32,206 bases of DNA from an uncultured Sphingomonas sp. (GTDB lineage: Bacteria; Pseudomonadota; Alphaproteobacteria; Sphingomonadales; Sphingomonadaceae): contig CAJYSA010000018.1 in NCBI GenBank assembly GCA_913777325.1, positions 1 through 32,206 on the forward strand, given 5' to 3'. Shown one piece after another: positions 1-9,648 of the stretch (position 1 is the first letter of the stretch; each line of letters starts with the position of its first letter). Position numbers and translations under genes: made by a program. A model generated the notes under the pieces. That model did not search any database. It had not been told where the DNA came from and saw only the letters and a program-made list of their open reading frames with translations.

Positions 1-1401
1 GCGGCCTTGCTGTTCCATTTCGGTCGCTACCTGCTGATCGCGAGCTCGCGCCCCGGCACGCAGCCGGCGAACCTGCAAGGCATCTGGAACGCCGAGGTGC
101 GCCCGCCGTGGAGCAGTAACCACACCACCAACATCAACACGGAGATGAACTATTGGCCGGCGGAGGTCGCCAACCTCGCCGATTGCCACACCGCGCTGTT
201 CGACTGGCTGGATAGCGTCGCGGTGCGCGGGCGCGCGGTGGCCCGCGGCTATTACGGGATGCCCGGCTGGTGCCTGCACCACAACAGCGACGTGTGGGCG
301 ATGGCCAATCCGGTCGGCGAGGCAGACGCGACACCGGTCTGGGCGAACTGGCCGATGGGTGGCCCGTGGCTGATGCAGCATCTGTGGCAGCATTATACGT
401 TCGGGGGCGATCTGGCCTTCCTGCGCGATCGCGCGTGGCCGCTGATGCGCAGTTGCGCCGAATTCTGCGCCGCCTGGCTGGTCGCCAACCCCGTCGACGG
501 ACGGCTGACAACCGCGCCGTCGATCTCGCCGGAAAACGAATTCCTCGCCCCCGACGGCAAGAAGGCGTCGATCAGCGCCGGCTGCACGATGGACCTCGCG
601 CTGACCCGCGAGCTGTTCGCCAATTGCATCGCCGCCACCCGGCTGCTGAACACCGACGCGGCCTTCGCGACGAAGCTGGCGGCGCTCGTCGATCGCCTGG
701 AGCCCTATCGCATCGGCAGCCACGGCGAGCTGCTGGAATGGTCGCGCGAGTTCGCCGAGAACGAGCCGGGCCACCGCCATATCTCGCACCTCTACCCGCT
801 CTATCCGGGCGACGAGTTCACCCCGCGCCGCACGCCCAAATGGGCGCAGGCCGTCGCCACCTCGATGCAGCGGCGCGAGGACAATGGCGGCGCCTACACC
901 GGGTGGAGCCGCGCCTGGGCGACGTGCATCTGGGCGCGGATGGGCGATGCCGCGCGGACGGGACGGTCGATCGACGCGTTCCTGAAAGACAGCACGCTCG
1001 ACAATCTGTTCGACACGCATCCCTCGAACAAGGGCCCGATCTTCCAGATCGACGGCAATTTCGGGATCACCGCCGCGATCGCGGAAATGCTGTTGCAAAG
1101 CCATGACGGCGCGATCGCGCTGCTGCCGGCGCTGCCCCCGGCATGGCGCGACGGCAGCGTGCGCGGCCTGCGCGCGCGCGGCGGGGTGACGGTCGATCAA
1201 CGCTGGAGCGGCGGCGCGCTGGACCACGCCGAGCTGCTGTTCGCGAACGGCGGCGACATGCTGGTGCGGCTGCCCGCCGGGCGGCGCGTGCGTGCCGCGC
1301 TGCGCGGCAACGCCGCCGTGCCGCTGCGCACGGAGGACGCCGGGCTGCGGCTGAGCGCGCGCGCCGGCGATCGCATCATCCTTACCGTCGGCGCCGCCTG
1401 A
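1..1401 (+). CDS. GH95-family alpha-L-fucosidase, C-terminal part (5' end outside window)
   Basis: The reading frame is open from the first base, so the gene starts upstream; about 466 residues of a protein usually near 750-800 are present. What is seen matches the catalytic (alpha/alpha)6 barrel and C-terminal beta domain of GH95: the [10 protein letters not shown] motif near residue 46, [15 protein letters not shown] followed by [14 protein letters not shown], and [16 protein letters not shown]. In characterised GH95 enzymes the Asn-rich motif, the Glu of the LLEW-type motif and the Asp of DGNFG belong to the inverting catalytic machinery that removes alpha-1,2-linked L-fucose from galactose. 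A signal peptide cannot be judged because the N-terminus is missing. A TonB-dependent receptor follows 61 bases downstream on the same strand, so both are probably one glycan-uptake operon. Some GH95 members prefer L-galactose, so exact specificity is open. Confidence 0.9.
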   Translation, partial: AALLFHFGRYLLIASSRPGTQPANLQGIWNAEVRPPWSSNHTTNINTEMNYWPAEVANLADCHTALFDWLDSVAVRGRAVARGYYGMPGWCLHHNSDVWAMANPVGEADATPVWANWPMGGPWLMQHLWQHYTFGGDLAFLRDRAWPLMRSCAEFCAAWLVANPVDGRLTTAPSISPENEFLAPDGKKASISAGCTMDLALTRELFANCIAATRLLNTDAAFATKLAALVDRLEPYRIGSHGELLEWSREFAENEPGHRHISHLYPLYPGDEFTPRRTPKWAQAVATSMQRREDNGGAYTGWSRAWATCIWARMGDAARTGRSIDAFLKDSTLDNLFDTHPSNKGPIFQIDGNFGITAAIAEMLLQSHDGAIALLPALPPAWRDGSVRGLRARGGVTVDQRWSGGALDHAELLFANGGDMLVRLPAGRRVRAALRGNAAVPLRTEDAGLRLSARAGDRIILTVGAA

Positions 1402-1462
1402 CGCCGATCACGAACACCGCCGACCCGCCACCAATGGCGGGCGGCCCCACGGGAGAGAAGAC

Positions 1463-4189
1463 ATGACGACACGTTTCCTGACCGGCGCCGCGTCGCTGCT
1501 GGCGATCACCATCGCCTCGTCCGCGATGGCGCAGACCGTCCCCGCCGCCAGTCCGGCGTCGCAGGACGACGCGATCGACGCGGCGGGCAGCGGTGAAGAG
1601 GTCGTCGTCACCGGCATCCGCCGCAGCCTGGCCGACGCCACCGCGCTGAAGCGCAACAACGTCAGCATCGTCGATGCGATCAGCTCCGAGGATATCGGAC
1701 GCTTCCCCGACCAGAACCTGGCGGAATCGCTGCAACGCGTCACCGGCGTGCAGATCACCCGCAACAAGGGCGAAGGCTCGCGCGTCGCATTGCGCGGGCT
1801 CGGCCCCAATTTCACCCAGACGCAATATAACGGGCGCCAGATCGCGACGCCCGGCGGCGGGCGCAGCTTCTCCTTCACCTCGTTGTCGTCGGACTTCGTC
1901 AGCGCGGTGGAGGTGTTCAAGTCGCCCAGCGCCGAACAGGTCGAGGGCGGGCTGGCCGGCATCGTAAACGTCCGCGTCGCGCGCCCGCTCGACGCCGGGC
2001 GCGACGTGGTCGCGATCACCGCGGAGGGCATCTACGAGGAAAACCCCAACCGCGTCACGCCACACGCCTCGCTCTACGTCAACAAGGTGATCAGCGACCG
2101 CTTCGGCGCCAGCTTCGGGATCAATTACGAAAAGCGCCGCGTGCTCTCGGCGGGCTATCTCGGCTATGGCGCGGAAAACGGTGTCGAGGCGCGGCGCAAT
2201 CCCCCGCTCGACTATAATCTCGATGGCGATTTCAACGATCAGTATCGCTTCATCCACACCACCAACCTCGTCGCGCAGGACGGCACGTTCGAGCGCGTGA
2301 CGATGATCGGCGGATTGCAGTTCAAGCCGACCGAGACGCTCAATTTCTACGCCGATGGCTTCTTCTCGGACTTCAAGGACTATTCGATCTACAACGAGCA
2401 TCAGGTCCGATTCACCAACATCCAGGGGCCGAATGCGGGCGTGGTGGGCAGCACGGTGGCCAATGGCTATCTCACCGCCTTCGACGCCAATGGCGTCGAC
2501 CATCGCGGCGACACGCGCCCGATCGACACGCACGACGAACTGTTCAGCGGCGCGCTCGGCGGCATCTGGACGGTCGACCGGTTGAAGGTGTCGACCGAAT
2601 TCACCTTCTCCAAGGCGCGGCGCACCTCGACCAACTACGGCTTCGCGATCAACTCGCGCGCGCGCGTCGGCTATGACACGGGCGGCAATCTCGGCCGAGA
2701 GCCGACCGTCACCTTCAATCGCGGCTACGATCCGCTCGATCCGTCGACCTTCAACCTGCTCGCGGTCGGCGGCACGTACCGTGCGCCCAGCATCGACCGC
2801 AACTACGATGGCCGCCTCGACGTGGCACGCGACGTCGAGCTTTCCGACGCGTCGCTGGTCCTGAAGGCCGGCGCGATGTTCGCCAACCGCAAGAGCGAAT
2901 TCACCTCGCGCACCTTCAACCTGACGTCGCAGCAATTCGCGACCGCGCTGGGCCAGACGTACAATCCCAATGTGGAGGGCGGCAGCACCTCGGCGGCGCC
3001 GATCCTCGGCCAGGTCGATTATTCCAAGTTCGTACAGCCATCGCTCGGCGTCTATCTGGCGCCGAACCTCGATGCCTTCTTCGATCGCATTCCGCTGTCG
3101 CAGATGCTGTCGCTGGCCCCACCGCAGACGCAGCTCGCCAACGACTTCCAGGTGACCGAACGGTCCTATGCCGCCTACGGGCAGGTCGATATCCGCGCGC
3201 TCGACAATCGCTTCAACGGCAATATCGGGCTGCGCTACGTCCGCACCGATCAGACGTCGGATGGCTATGCCGCGGACCTGTCGTCGCTGCTGGTACGACG
3301 CGGCGGGATCATCACCGTCGTGCAGCGGACGACGCCGGTGTCGATCGACAACAGCTATTCCGAATGGCTGCCCAGCGCCAATCTGTCCTATGACCTTACC
3401 GACCAGTTGAAGATCCGCGCGGCGGTGGCGCGCACGCTCACCCGCCCCGACATCGGCCTGCTGTCGCCGACGCTCAGCGTCGATGCCAACACCAGCACGA
3501 TGAGCGCGCGCAACCCGAACCTGCGGCCCTATGTGTCCAACCAGATCGACCTGTCGCTGGAATATTATTTCAGCAAGTCCGGGCTGTTGTCGGCGGCGGT
3601 GTTCTACAAGGACGTCGACAATTTCATCGTCAACTCGGCCAGCCAGGTGACGCAGACCGTGCAGCTTGAGGAAGGCGGCAGCCGCCAACAGGTGTTCCTG
3701 CTCCGCCAGCCGCGCAATGGATCGAGCAGCAAGATCAAGGGCTTCGAAGTCGGCGCACAGGTGCCCTTCACCTTCCTGCCCGGCGCGCTCGACGGGTTCG
3801 GCGTGCTCGGCAACTTCACCTATCTCGATCTGGGCGACGTGGTGGTGACGCAGGGTCAGCCGGCGATCCCGATCTCGGGCGCCTCGACGCGCAGCTACAA
3901 TATCGCGGGCTATTACGAGAAATACGGCTTCGGCATCCGCGCGTCGTACAATTATCGCAACGGCTTCGTGAACGATCCGATCAGCACGTTCGGCGACGGC
4001 GACTATCAGCGCTCCTATGGGCAGCTCGATATCTCGGCCAGCTACGACATCAATCCGATGATCACGCTGAACGCCGACGTCACGAACGCGACCAATGCGA
4101 AGATCTACAACGACACCGGCGTCGGCCTGCTGCGCGGCGTGGTCGACAACGGCCGTCGCGTGACGGCGGGCGTGCGCGTGCGGTTCTAA
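1463..4189 (+). CDS. TonB-dependent receptor (outer-membrane glycan uptake)
   Basis: This is a 908-residue outer-membrane receptor. It starts with a signal peptide (MTTRFLTGAASLLAITIASSA, cleavage near AMA-Q), then a short linker and a TonB-box-like segment (EEVVVTGIRRSL, about residues 46-57). The plug domain follows, with EDIGRFPDQNLAESLQRVTG, an ALRGLGPNFTQTQYNGR block and VEGGLAGIVNV, and then a long beta-barrel ending in the aromatic terminus GVRVRF. The start is set by the signal peptide and a GGGAGAGAAG ribosome-binding site just upstream. Such receptors import oligosaccharides using energy from TonB-ExbBD. It follows a GH95 fucosidase with a 61-base gap, so its ligand is probably a fucose-containing oligosaccharide; this is inferred from context only. 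No SusD-like partner is seen, as expected for Proteobacteria. Confidence 0.95.
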   Translation: MTTRFLTGAASLLAITIASSAMAQTVPAASPASQDDAIDAAGSGEEVVVTGIRRSLADATALKRNNVSIVDAISSEDIGRFPDQNLAESLQRVTGVQITRNKGEGSRVALRGLGPNFTQTQYNGRQIATPGGGRSFSFTSLSSDFVSAVEVFKSPSAEQVEGGLAGIVNVRVARPLDAGRDVVAITAEGIYEENPNRVTPHASLYVNKVISDRFGASFGINYEKRRVLSAGYLGYGAENGVEARRNPPLDYNLDGDFNDQYRFIHTTNLVAQDGTFERVTMIGGLQFKPTETLNFYADGFFSDFKDYSIYNEHQVRFTNIQGPNAGVVGSTVANGYLTAFDANGVDHRGDTRPIDTHDELFSGALGGIWTVDRLKVSTEFTFSKARRTSTNYGFAINSRARVGYDTGGNLGREPTVTFNRGYDPLDPSTFNLLAVGGTYRAPSIDRNYDGRLDVARDVELSDASLVLKAGAMFANRKSEFTSRTFNLTSQQFATALGQTYNPNVEGGSTSAAPILGQVDYSKFVQPSLGVYLAPNLDAFFDRIPLSQMLSLAPPQTQLANDFQVTERSYAAYGQVDIRALDNRFNGNIGLRYVRTDQTSDGYAADLSSLLVRRGGIITVVQRTTPVSIDNSYSEWLPSANLSYDLTDQLKIRAAVARTLTRPDIGLLSPTLSVDANTSTMSARNPNLRPYVSNQIDLSLEYYFSKSGLLSAAVFYKDVDNFIVNSASQVTQTVQLEEGGSRQQVFLLRQPRNGSSSKIKGFEVGAQVPFTFLPGALDGFGVLGNFTYLDLGDVVVTQGQPAIPISGASTRSYNIAGYYEKYGFGIRASYNYRNGFVNDPISTFGDGDYQRSYGQLDISASYDINPMITLNADVTNATNAKIYNDTGVGLLRGVVDNGRRVTAGVRVRF

Positions 4190-4206
4190 ACGGCCCGTCT
4201 CTCGGC

Positions 4207-4232
4207 GTCACCCCGGCCCGCGCCGGGGTGAC
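4207..4232. terminator. G+C-rich hairpin after the TonB-receptor gene
   Basis: An 11-bp perfect stem (GTCACCCCGGC / GCCGGGGTGAC) closes a 4-base loop, 17 bases after the receptor stop codon. There is no T-run, so it may be a dispersed palindromic repeat, a transcript 3'-end stabiliser or a terminator. A decayed relative of the same motif lies near 28711-28730. Confidence 0.55.
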
Positions 4233-4287
4233 GGGTGCAGGCGGCTGTACCCGCAGCCGGACCACCAACCCCGTCAGGATCGAACTC

Positions 4288-4363
4288 GTCATTGCGAGCG
4301 GAGCGAAGCAATCCAGGGCCGGACCAGGACGCCCCTGGATTGCTTCGCTCCGCTCGCAATGAC
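4288..4363. repeat. Perfect 31-bp inverted repeat (dispersed palindromic element)
   Basis: The two 31-base arms (4288-4318 and 4333-4363) are exact reverse complements around a 14-base loop. The arms begin GTCATTGCGAGCGGAGCGAA and end in the matching AATGAC. Sequences of this type (GTCATTGCGAGCG...AAGCAATCCAG) occur as scattered intergenic palindromes in many bacterial genomes. It lies between two convergent genes, so it may also act as a bidirectional transcript end. Confidence 0.8.
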
Positions 4364-4377
4364 GGAATCGCCGGTAG

Positions 4378-6186
4378 CTAACCCATCCGCTCGCGCACCA
4401 CCTGCTCCAGCACGGTCAATGGCATCGCGCCCAGCGCCAGCACGCGGTGGAATTCCTTCGCGTCCCACTTGGCCCCCGCCTTGCGGCGTGCCTCGTCGCG
4501 CAGCCGCGTCCACACGGTATGCCCGATCTTGTAGCTGCACGCCTGCCCCGGCCACACCGTGTACCGGTCGATCTCGCCCTGGCTGCGCCCGCGCGCGATG
4601 CCGGTGGTGGCGATCAGGTAATCCGTCGCCTTTTGACGGCTCCAGCGCTTGGCGTGCATCCCTGAATCGACCACCAGCCGCGTGGCGCGGAACAGCAGGG
4701 ATTGCAGATAGCCGACCTGCCCCAGCGGATCGCCGTCATACATCCCCATTTCGTCGGCCAGTTGCTCCGAATAGAGCGCCCAACCCTCCGAATAGCCCGA
4801 ATAGAAGCCGCGCCGCCGGATCAGCGGAATGTCCTGGCTCTCCAGCGCCGACATCACCTGCAGGTGATGCCCCGGCACCGCTTCGTGATAGCTCAGCGTC
4901 GCCAGCCCGAACTTCGGCCGGTCGAAGGTGTCGCGCAGGTTGATGAAATAGATCGCCGGGCGCGAGCCGTCGAGCGAGGCGGACTGGTAATACCCGCCCG
5001 GCGCGCCCGCCTGAATCGCCTCGGGCACGCGGCGTACCTCCACGGGCGCGCGCGGCAGGATCGCGAATTGCTCCGGCAACCGCTTCGTCATCGCCGCCAC
5101 CTGCGCCCGGAGCTGCTCCAGCAACGCCTCGCGGCCCGGATCGGTGTTGGGATAGAGCTGATCCGGGCGCTTGTTCAGCGCGACCAGCCGCTCGCCGACC
5201 GTGCCCTGCGCCATGCCCTGCTTGCGCAGGATGCCGTCGATCCGCGCGCCGATCTCGGCGACCTGCGCCAGCCCCAGCCGGTGGATCTCGTCGCCGCCCA
5301 ATTCGGTCGTGGTCGCCGCGCTGGCCGCCGCCGCATAATAAGCCTCGCCGTCGGGCAGCCGCCACACGCCCGCGTCATGCACCGCGCGCCTGCGCAACTC
5401 GGTGACCAGTGCGCGCTGCCGATCCAGCGCGGGGAAGACGCGCTCGGTCATCAGCCTGGTCACTGCCGCCGCGCGATCGGCGGGCAGGTTCGCGGCCTTC
5501 AGCTTGGCGGCGAAATCGGTCGCCGGCCCGGTCGCGTCCGCCGCCTTGTCGCGCACCGCCGCCAACTGCTTGAGCGTGGTGTCCAGGATATAGTCGGGCG
5601 CGAACACGCCCTTGCCCGCGTCCTCGCGCTGCCGCTCGGTCTCGGCATCGATCACCGGCCCCCATGCCGCGACGCGCGCGACATAGGCGTCGGCATCCGC
5701 GGCGTCGCGCACGCGGTGCTGGTTCGCCAGAAAGTCCGGCACGTCGCGATACGCGCCGGTGAGCTGGGTCAGCACATAGGGCGCGTACCGCCCCGCGCTG
5801 GCGCCATAGGCGAACCGCTCCCCCGCCAGCATCCGGTCCAGGCTGTAGCCGACGATATCGTAGTCGAGCTTCGCCGCATCGCCCAGCGCATCGCGCGGGA
5901 TCGCGCGCAACGCGTCCCGCTCGCGGCGCGCGCGGGCGAAATCGCGCAACTCTCCGGCCCGGCTCGCATCCGACAGCCGTGTCTTGAGCACCGCCCGCGC
6001 ACCGGTGTCGAGCCCCAGCGACGTTGCCTGCTCCGGGCTATCGTCCAGCCGCGCATAGAAGAACCGGTCGAGCAGCGCGCGCAGCTCCTTGTCGCGCGCG
6101 CCGGTGGTCGCGGCATCGGCGCCGCGCGGCAGGACGGACAGCGCGGCGACGGCACTGGCGGAGGCGAGAAACTGGCGACGGCGCAT
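4378..6186 (-). CDS. DUF885 family protein, Tat-exported, probable metallopeptidase-like hydrolase
   Basis: This 602-residue protein starts with a twin-arginine signal (MRRRQFLASASAVAALSVLP, then a likely ADA-A cleavage site). That is why the ATG at 6186 is chosen over an upstream in-frame ATG at 6246, which would bury the signal. The body matches the DUF885 family: an LDRFFYARLDDSPEQATSLG block near the N-terminus and the hallmark SYHEAVPGHHLQ around residues 432-443. The HExxxGHH-like histidines suggest a metal-dependent hydrolase, though the biochemical role of the family is poorly defined. Later blocks RRRGFYSGYSEGWALYSEQL and WPGQACSYKIG are also typical. It would act in the periplasm. 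It is divergent from the antiporter gene across 142 bases in which no clear promoter was recognised. Confidence 0.9.
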   Translation of the reverse strand: MRRRQFLASASAVAALSVLPRGADAATTGARDKELRALLDRFFYARLDDSPEQATSLGLDTGARAVLKTRLSDASRAGELRDFARARRERDALRAIPRDALGDAAKLDYDIVGYSLDRMLAGERFAYGASAGRYAPYVLTQLTGAYRDVPDFLANQHRVRDAADADAYVARVAAWGPVIDAETERQREDAGKGVFAPDYILDTTLKQLAAVRDKAADATGPATDFAAKLKAANLPADRAAAVTRLMTERVFPALDRQRALVTELRRRAVHDAGVWRLPDGEAYYAAAASAATTTELGGDEIHRLGLAQVAEIGARIDGILRKQGMAQGTVGERLVALNKRPDQLYPNTDPGREALLEQLRAQVAAMTKRLPEQFAILPRAPVEVRRVPEAIQAGAPGGYYQSASLDGSRPAIYFINLRDTFDRPKFGLATLSYHEAVPGHHLQVMSALESQDIPLIRRRGFYSGYSEGWALYSEQLADEMGMYDGDPLGQVGYLQSLLFRATRLVVDSGMHAKRWSRQKATDYLIATTGIARGRSQGEIDRYTVWPGQACSYKIGHTVWTRLRDEARRKAGAKWDAKEFHRVLALGAMPLTVLEQVVRERMG

Positions 6187-6328
6187 GCGAACTCCCGGAT
6201 CGTTATCGCCGGCAGAGTGGCGGCGACGCGCCGCTTTGTCGAGCATCGGCAGCCACTTGGCCGACGATGCGCATTTTTCGGGTCATGAAGGGCGACAAAG
6301 CCCCGCCGGCTTGCGTAAGGTCGCGCGC

Positions 6329-8110
6329 ATGGCGATCGGACTGCATAACGAGGGATTTTCTGACGCGTTGGTGGTGCTGGGCGCCGCCGGTCTGGTGATC
6401 CCCGCCTTCGCCCGCTTCCGCATCAGCCCGGTGATCGGGTTCATCCTGGTCGGCGCGCTGGTCGGCCCCGCCGGGCTGGGCGCCTTGGTGCCGCGCGCGT
6501 CGTGGCTGTATTATTTCACGATTTCCGATCCCGCCTCGATCGAGCCGTTCGCCGAATTCGGGATCGTGCTGCTGCTGTTCTCGATCGGGCTGGAGCTGTC
6601 GTTCAGGCGCCTGTGGGCGATGCGCCGGCTGGTGTTCGGCACCGGCCCCGCCGCGCTGGTCGGCTGCGCGGCGCTGGTCGGCGTGGCGCTGCACCTGATC
6701 GGGCAGAGCTGGGCCGGGTCGGCGGGCCTCGGGCTGGCGCTCGCGCTGTCGTCCACCGCGCTGGTGCTGCCGCTGGTGGGGACGACCAGCCCGGTCGGAC
6801 GCGGCGCCTTCGCGATCCTGTTGTTCCAGGATCTGGCGCTGGTGCCGATCATCTTCGCGCTCGGTGCGATGGCGCCGACCGCCAGCGATCAGGGCTGGGT
6901 CGGCATCGCCGGCGTCGCGCTGCGCGGCGGGGTGACGGTGGTCGCGATATACCTCGGCGGGCGGCTGGTGCTGCCCCGGCTGTTCGCGCAGGCGGCGCGG
7001 ACGAAGAGCCCGGAACTGTTCCTCGCCGCCTCGCTGCTGGTCGTGATCGTCGCCAGCGTCGCCACCACCGCCGCCGGGCTGTCGCCGATCGTCGGCGCGC
7101 TGCTCGCCGGGCTGCTGATCGCGGAAACCGAATATCATACCGAGGTCGAGGTCATGACCGCGCCGTTCAAGGGGCTGGCGCTCGGCGTGTTCCTGATCAC
7201 GGTGGGCATGAGCCTGGACCTGGGGGCGATCGCGCGCAACTGGGCGCCCCTGCTCGCCGCCGTGCTGGGGGTGGTCGCGGTCAAGGCGGTCGTCACCTAT
7301 CTGCTGCTGCGGGTCGCCAATGCGCGGCCGGGGATCGCGGCGGAGACCGGGATGCTGATGGGCAGCCCGTCGGAGACCACGCTGATCGTGCTCGCCACCG
7401 CCGCGCAGGCGCAGCTCATCACCGCCGCCACCGCCAGTTTCTGGCAGACGGTCACCGCGATCGGGCTGACGATCACACCGCTGCTGGCGTTGCTGGGCCG
7501 CGTCGCCGCCCGCCGGATCGAACGGCGCGACACCGCCCCGCCCGACGCGCTCGACCATGCCGAGGGGCAACGCGCGGTCGTGTTCGGCTTCGGCCGCGTC
7601 GGGCGGCTGGTCGCCGACATGCTGGCGCGCCACGATCAGCCCTATGTCGCGGTGGAAGCGGATATCGACGCGGTGACGCAGGCGCGCGCGGGCGGCTATC
7701 CGATCATCTTCGGCGACGTCGCGCGCGGTGAGTTGCTCGACCGGCTCGACCTCGCCAACGCGCGCGCGCTGATCCTGACGATGGACGAACCGGTGCTGAC
7801 GGTACGGCTGACCAAGCGGCTGCGCGCCGCCTTCCCCGATCTGCCGATCATCGCCCGCGCGCGCGACACCGCCCACGCCGCCGAACTCTACAAGGCGGGG
7901 GTCACCGACGCGGTGCCCGAAACGCTCGAAAGCTCGCTGCAATTGTCGGAGGCGGTGCTGGTCGATCTGGGCGTGGCGATGGGCCCGGTGATCGCGTCGA
8001 TCCACGACAAGCGCGAGGAACTGCGCGAGACGATCCGCCGCACCGCGATGCTCGACCGGCAGCCGCGCATCCGCCGCATCCGCCGCACCGATGAAATCAA
8101 GACCGCCTGA
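6329..8110 (+). CDS. Monovalent cation:proton antiporter-2 (CPA2) with RCK/TrkA-N domain
   Basis: This 593-residue inner-membrane protein belongs to the CPA2 group (KefB/KefC/YbaL-like). Residues about 10-400 are a chain of roughly a dozen hydrophobic segments, including the family stretch RISPVIGFILVGALVGP and the GIVLLLFSIGLELSF segment. A Rossmann-type TrkA-N (RCK) domain begins near residue 416 with VVFGFGRVGRLVADML, a GxGxxG nucleotide-binding site, and a basic tail follows. The ATG at 6329 is chosen because the family N-terminus begins just there; the 80 codons upstream look like non-coding overlap with the divergent gene. It probably exchanges K+ or Na+ for protons, gated by nucleotide. 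A glycosyltransferase gene follows after 47 bases and may be co-transcribed. No KefG/KefF-like ancillary gene is present. Confidence 0.92.
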   Translation: MAIGLHNEGFSDALVVLGAAGLVIPAFARFRISPVIGFILVGALVGPAGLGALVPRASWLYYFTISDPASIEPFAEFGIVLLLFSIGLELSFRRLWAMRRLVFGTGPAALVGCAALVGVALHLIGQSWAGSAGLGLALALSSTALVLPLVGTTSPVGRGAFAILLFQDLALVPIIFALGAMAPTASDQGWVGIAGVALRGGVTVVAIYLGGRLVLPRLFAQAARTKSPELFLAASLLVVIVASVATTAAGLSPIVGALLAGLLIAETEYHTEVEVMTAPFKGLALGVFLITVGMSLDLGAIARNWAPLLAAVLGVVAVKAVVTYLLLRVANARPGIAAETGMLMGSPSETTLIVLATAAQAQLITAATASFWQTVTAIGLTITPLLALLGRVAARRIERRDTAPPDALDHAEGQRAVVFGFGRVGRLVADMLARHDQPYVAVEADIDAVTQARAGGYPIIFGDVARGELLDRLDLANARALILTMDEPVLTVRLTKRLRAAFPDLPIIARARDTAHAAELYKAGVTDAVPETLESSLQLSEAVLVDLGVAMGPVIASIHDKREELRETIRRTAMLDRQPRIRRIRRTDEIKTA

Positions 8111-8157
8111 CCACAACGGTCGCGATTTTGCCGCAGATCGCCGCTAGCGGAGCCCGC

Positions 8158-9306
8158 ATGAACCCGTCCGAGCTGCGCGTCGCCTTCTTCAGCGGCAACT
8201 ACAATTACGTGCGCGACGGCGCCAATCAGGCGCAGAACCTGCTCGTCGGCTATCTGCTCGATCAGGGGGTGAAGGTCCGCGTCTATTCGCCCACCACCCC
8301 CACCCCGGCGTTCGAGGCGCGCGGCACGGTGGTCGACGTACCCGCGATCCCGATGCCGGGCGGGCGCGGCGAATACAAGCTGGGGCGCGGGCTGCCCACC
8401 GCGCCGCGCCGCGACCTGGAAGCGTTCGCCCCGCATCTGGTGCATGTCTCCGCGCCGGAGTTCCTGGGCCATGCCGCGGTCACCTGGGCCCGCGCGCATG
8501 GCGTGCCGGTGGTGTCGGCGGTCCACACCCGCTTCGAGACCTATTTCCAATATTACGGGCTGAAGCTGGTCCAGCCGCTGATCCGCGCGATCCTGCGCCG
8601 CTTCTACAATCGCGCCGATCGCGTGCTGGTGCCGACCCCGTCGATGGCCGGGGTGGTGCGCGAGCTGGGCGTGACGACGCCGGTGTCCTTGTGGGGGCGC
8701 GGCGTGAACCACCGCCGCTTCCACCCCGATGCGCGCAGCCTGGAATGGCGGCGCGCGCTGGGCATCGCGGATGACGAGGTGGCGATCGGCTTCCTGGGGC
8801 GGCTGGTGCTGGAAAAGGGGCTGGGCGTCTTTGCCGAGGTGCTCGCGCGGCTGGAGGCGATGGGCGTGCGGCACCGCGTGCTGGTGATCGGCAAGGGGCC
8901 GGCACGCGACTGGTTCGCGTCGCGTGTCCCGCAGGCGGCCTTCGCCGGCTTCCAGAGCGGTGACGATCTGGGCCGCGCGGTCGCGTCGATGGACGTGCTG
9001 TTCAACCCCAGCGTCACCGAGACGTGGGGACAGGTCACGTCGGAGGCGATGGCGGCGGGCGTCCCCGTCGTCGCGGCGCGCGCGACGGGGGCGATCGACC
9101 TGCTGGAGGACGGTCGCACCGGCTTCCTGATCCCGCCGCAGGACGTGAACGCTTATGCCGAGGCGATCGCCCGTCTGATCGCCGATCCCGCCCTGCGCGC
9201 GGCGATGGGCGTTGCGGCGCATCGCCAGGCGGCGGAGTTCCGCTGGGACACCGCCAATGCGGCGGTGCTGCGTGCCTATACCGAGGTACTCGCCGCGCGG
9301 GGTTGA
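8158..9306 (+). CDS. Glycosyltransferase, GT4-type (glycosyltransferase family 1 fold)
   Basis: The 382-residue protein has the GT-B architecture of GT4. The N-terminal acceptor domain starts LRVAFFSGNYNYVRDGANQA and includes HTRFETYFQYYGL. The C-terminal nucleotide-sugar domain has IGFLGRLVLEKGL near residue 214 and the EX7E-type motif ETWGQVTSEAMAAGVPVVA near 287, typical of retaining GT4 enzymes. The ATG at 8158 is preferred to a TTG at 8128 because it begins directly before the first beta strand. It resembles the mannosyl-, sulfoquinovosyl- or glucuronosyltransferases that glycosylate membrane lipids, but donor and acceptor cannot be read from the sequence. No lipid-synthesis partner is adjacent. 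Its stop is 51 bases from the convergent DUF2218 gene. Confidence 0.85.
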   Translation: MNPSELRVAFFSGNYNYVRDGANQAQNLLVGYLLDQGVKVRVYSPTTPTPAFEARGTVVDVPAIPMPGGRGEYKLGRGLPTAPRRDLEAFAPHLVHVSAPEFLGHAAVTWARAHGVPVVSAVHTRFETYFQYYGLKLVQPLIRAILRRFYNRADRVLVPTPSMAGVVRELGVTTPVSLWGRGVNHRRFHPDARSLEWRRALGIADDEVAIGFLGRLVLEKGLGVFAEVLARLEAMGVRHRVLVIGKGPARDWFASRVPQAAFAGFQSGDDLGRAVASMDVLFNPSVTETWGQVTSEAMAAGVPVVAARATGAIDLLEDGRTGFLIPPQDVNAYAEAIARLIADPALRAAMGVAAHRQAAEFRWDTANAAVLRAYTEVLAARG

Positions 9307-9357
9307 GAGGCACGCAGACGCGTCTCCACGCCCCCGCGCGCACCAGCCCGCTTCCGC

Positions 9358-9648
9358 TTAAACCTTGCGCCAGTCGAAGGTCAGCGGCGCCTCGCGGAAG
9401 GCGAAACGGTCGAGGTGGCTCGCCACCACGTCCTTCATCCGCGCGGCATCGCCATCGTCCGGCACCGACAGCCGCACGTCGAGCGTCTCACTGTCAGCGC
9501 GCAGCTCCAGCCCCGCACCGTTCGGAAACGCGATCGTCGCCGCCTGTTCGGAGAAGCTGACCTCCATCTTGTGGCTCCAATGCTTGGCCAGTTGCTGCAG
9601 ATACCGGCTGGCCGAATGCGTCGGCACGCGGGCGACGAGCACGCTCAT
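9358..9648 (-). CDS. DUF2218 domain protein
   Basis: This 96-residue protein spans a complete DUF2218 domain, starting MSVLVARVPTHSASRYLQQL and containing KHWSHK and RFAFREAPLTFDWRKV at the end. No function has been established for the domain; from memory it is also found fused or adjacent to siderophore-interacting ferric reductases, which hints at metal metabolism. The start codon overlaps the stop of the upstream padR-type gene by four bases (ATGA), so translation is probably coupled and the two proteins are likely needed together. No signal peptide or membrane segment is seen. Confidence 0.85.
   Translation of the reverse strand: MSVLVARVPTHSASRYLQQLAKHWSHKMEVSFSEQAATIAFPNGAGLELRADSETLDVRLSVPDDGDAARMKDVVASHLDRFAFREAPLTFDWRKV

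Noticed and set aside
1382-3688. A 768-codon open frame on the minus strand opposite the first TonB receptor.
   Set aside because: It is a G+C-driven shadow of the receptor gene: the receptor frame has signal peptide, TonB box, plug and barrel, while the shadow is Arg/Ala/Glu low-complexity with no domain.
4702-6288. A 528-codon plus-strand frame opposite the DUF885 gene.
   Set aside because: It is antisense to a well-supported gene, is Arg/Gln-rich and has no recognisable domain.
6203-8116. A 637-codon minus-strand frame opposite the antiporter gene.
   Set aside because: It is a His/Arg/Gln-rich shadow of the transmembrane protein gene, with no domain.
8128-8157. TTG start for the glycosyltransferase.
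   Set aside because: It adds ten residues (LPQIAASGAR) not expected before the first beta strand, and the ATG at 8158 fits better.
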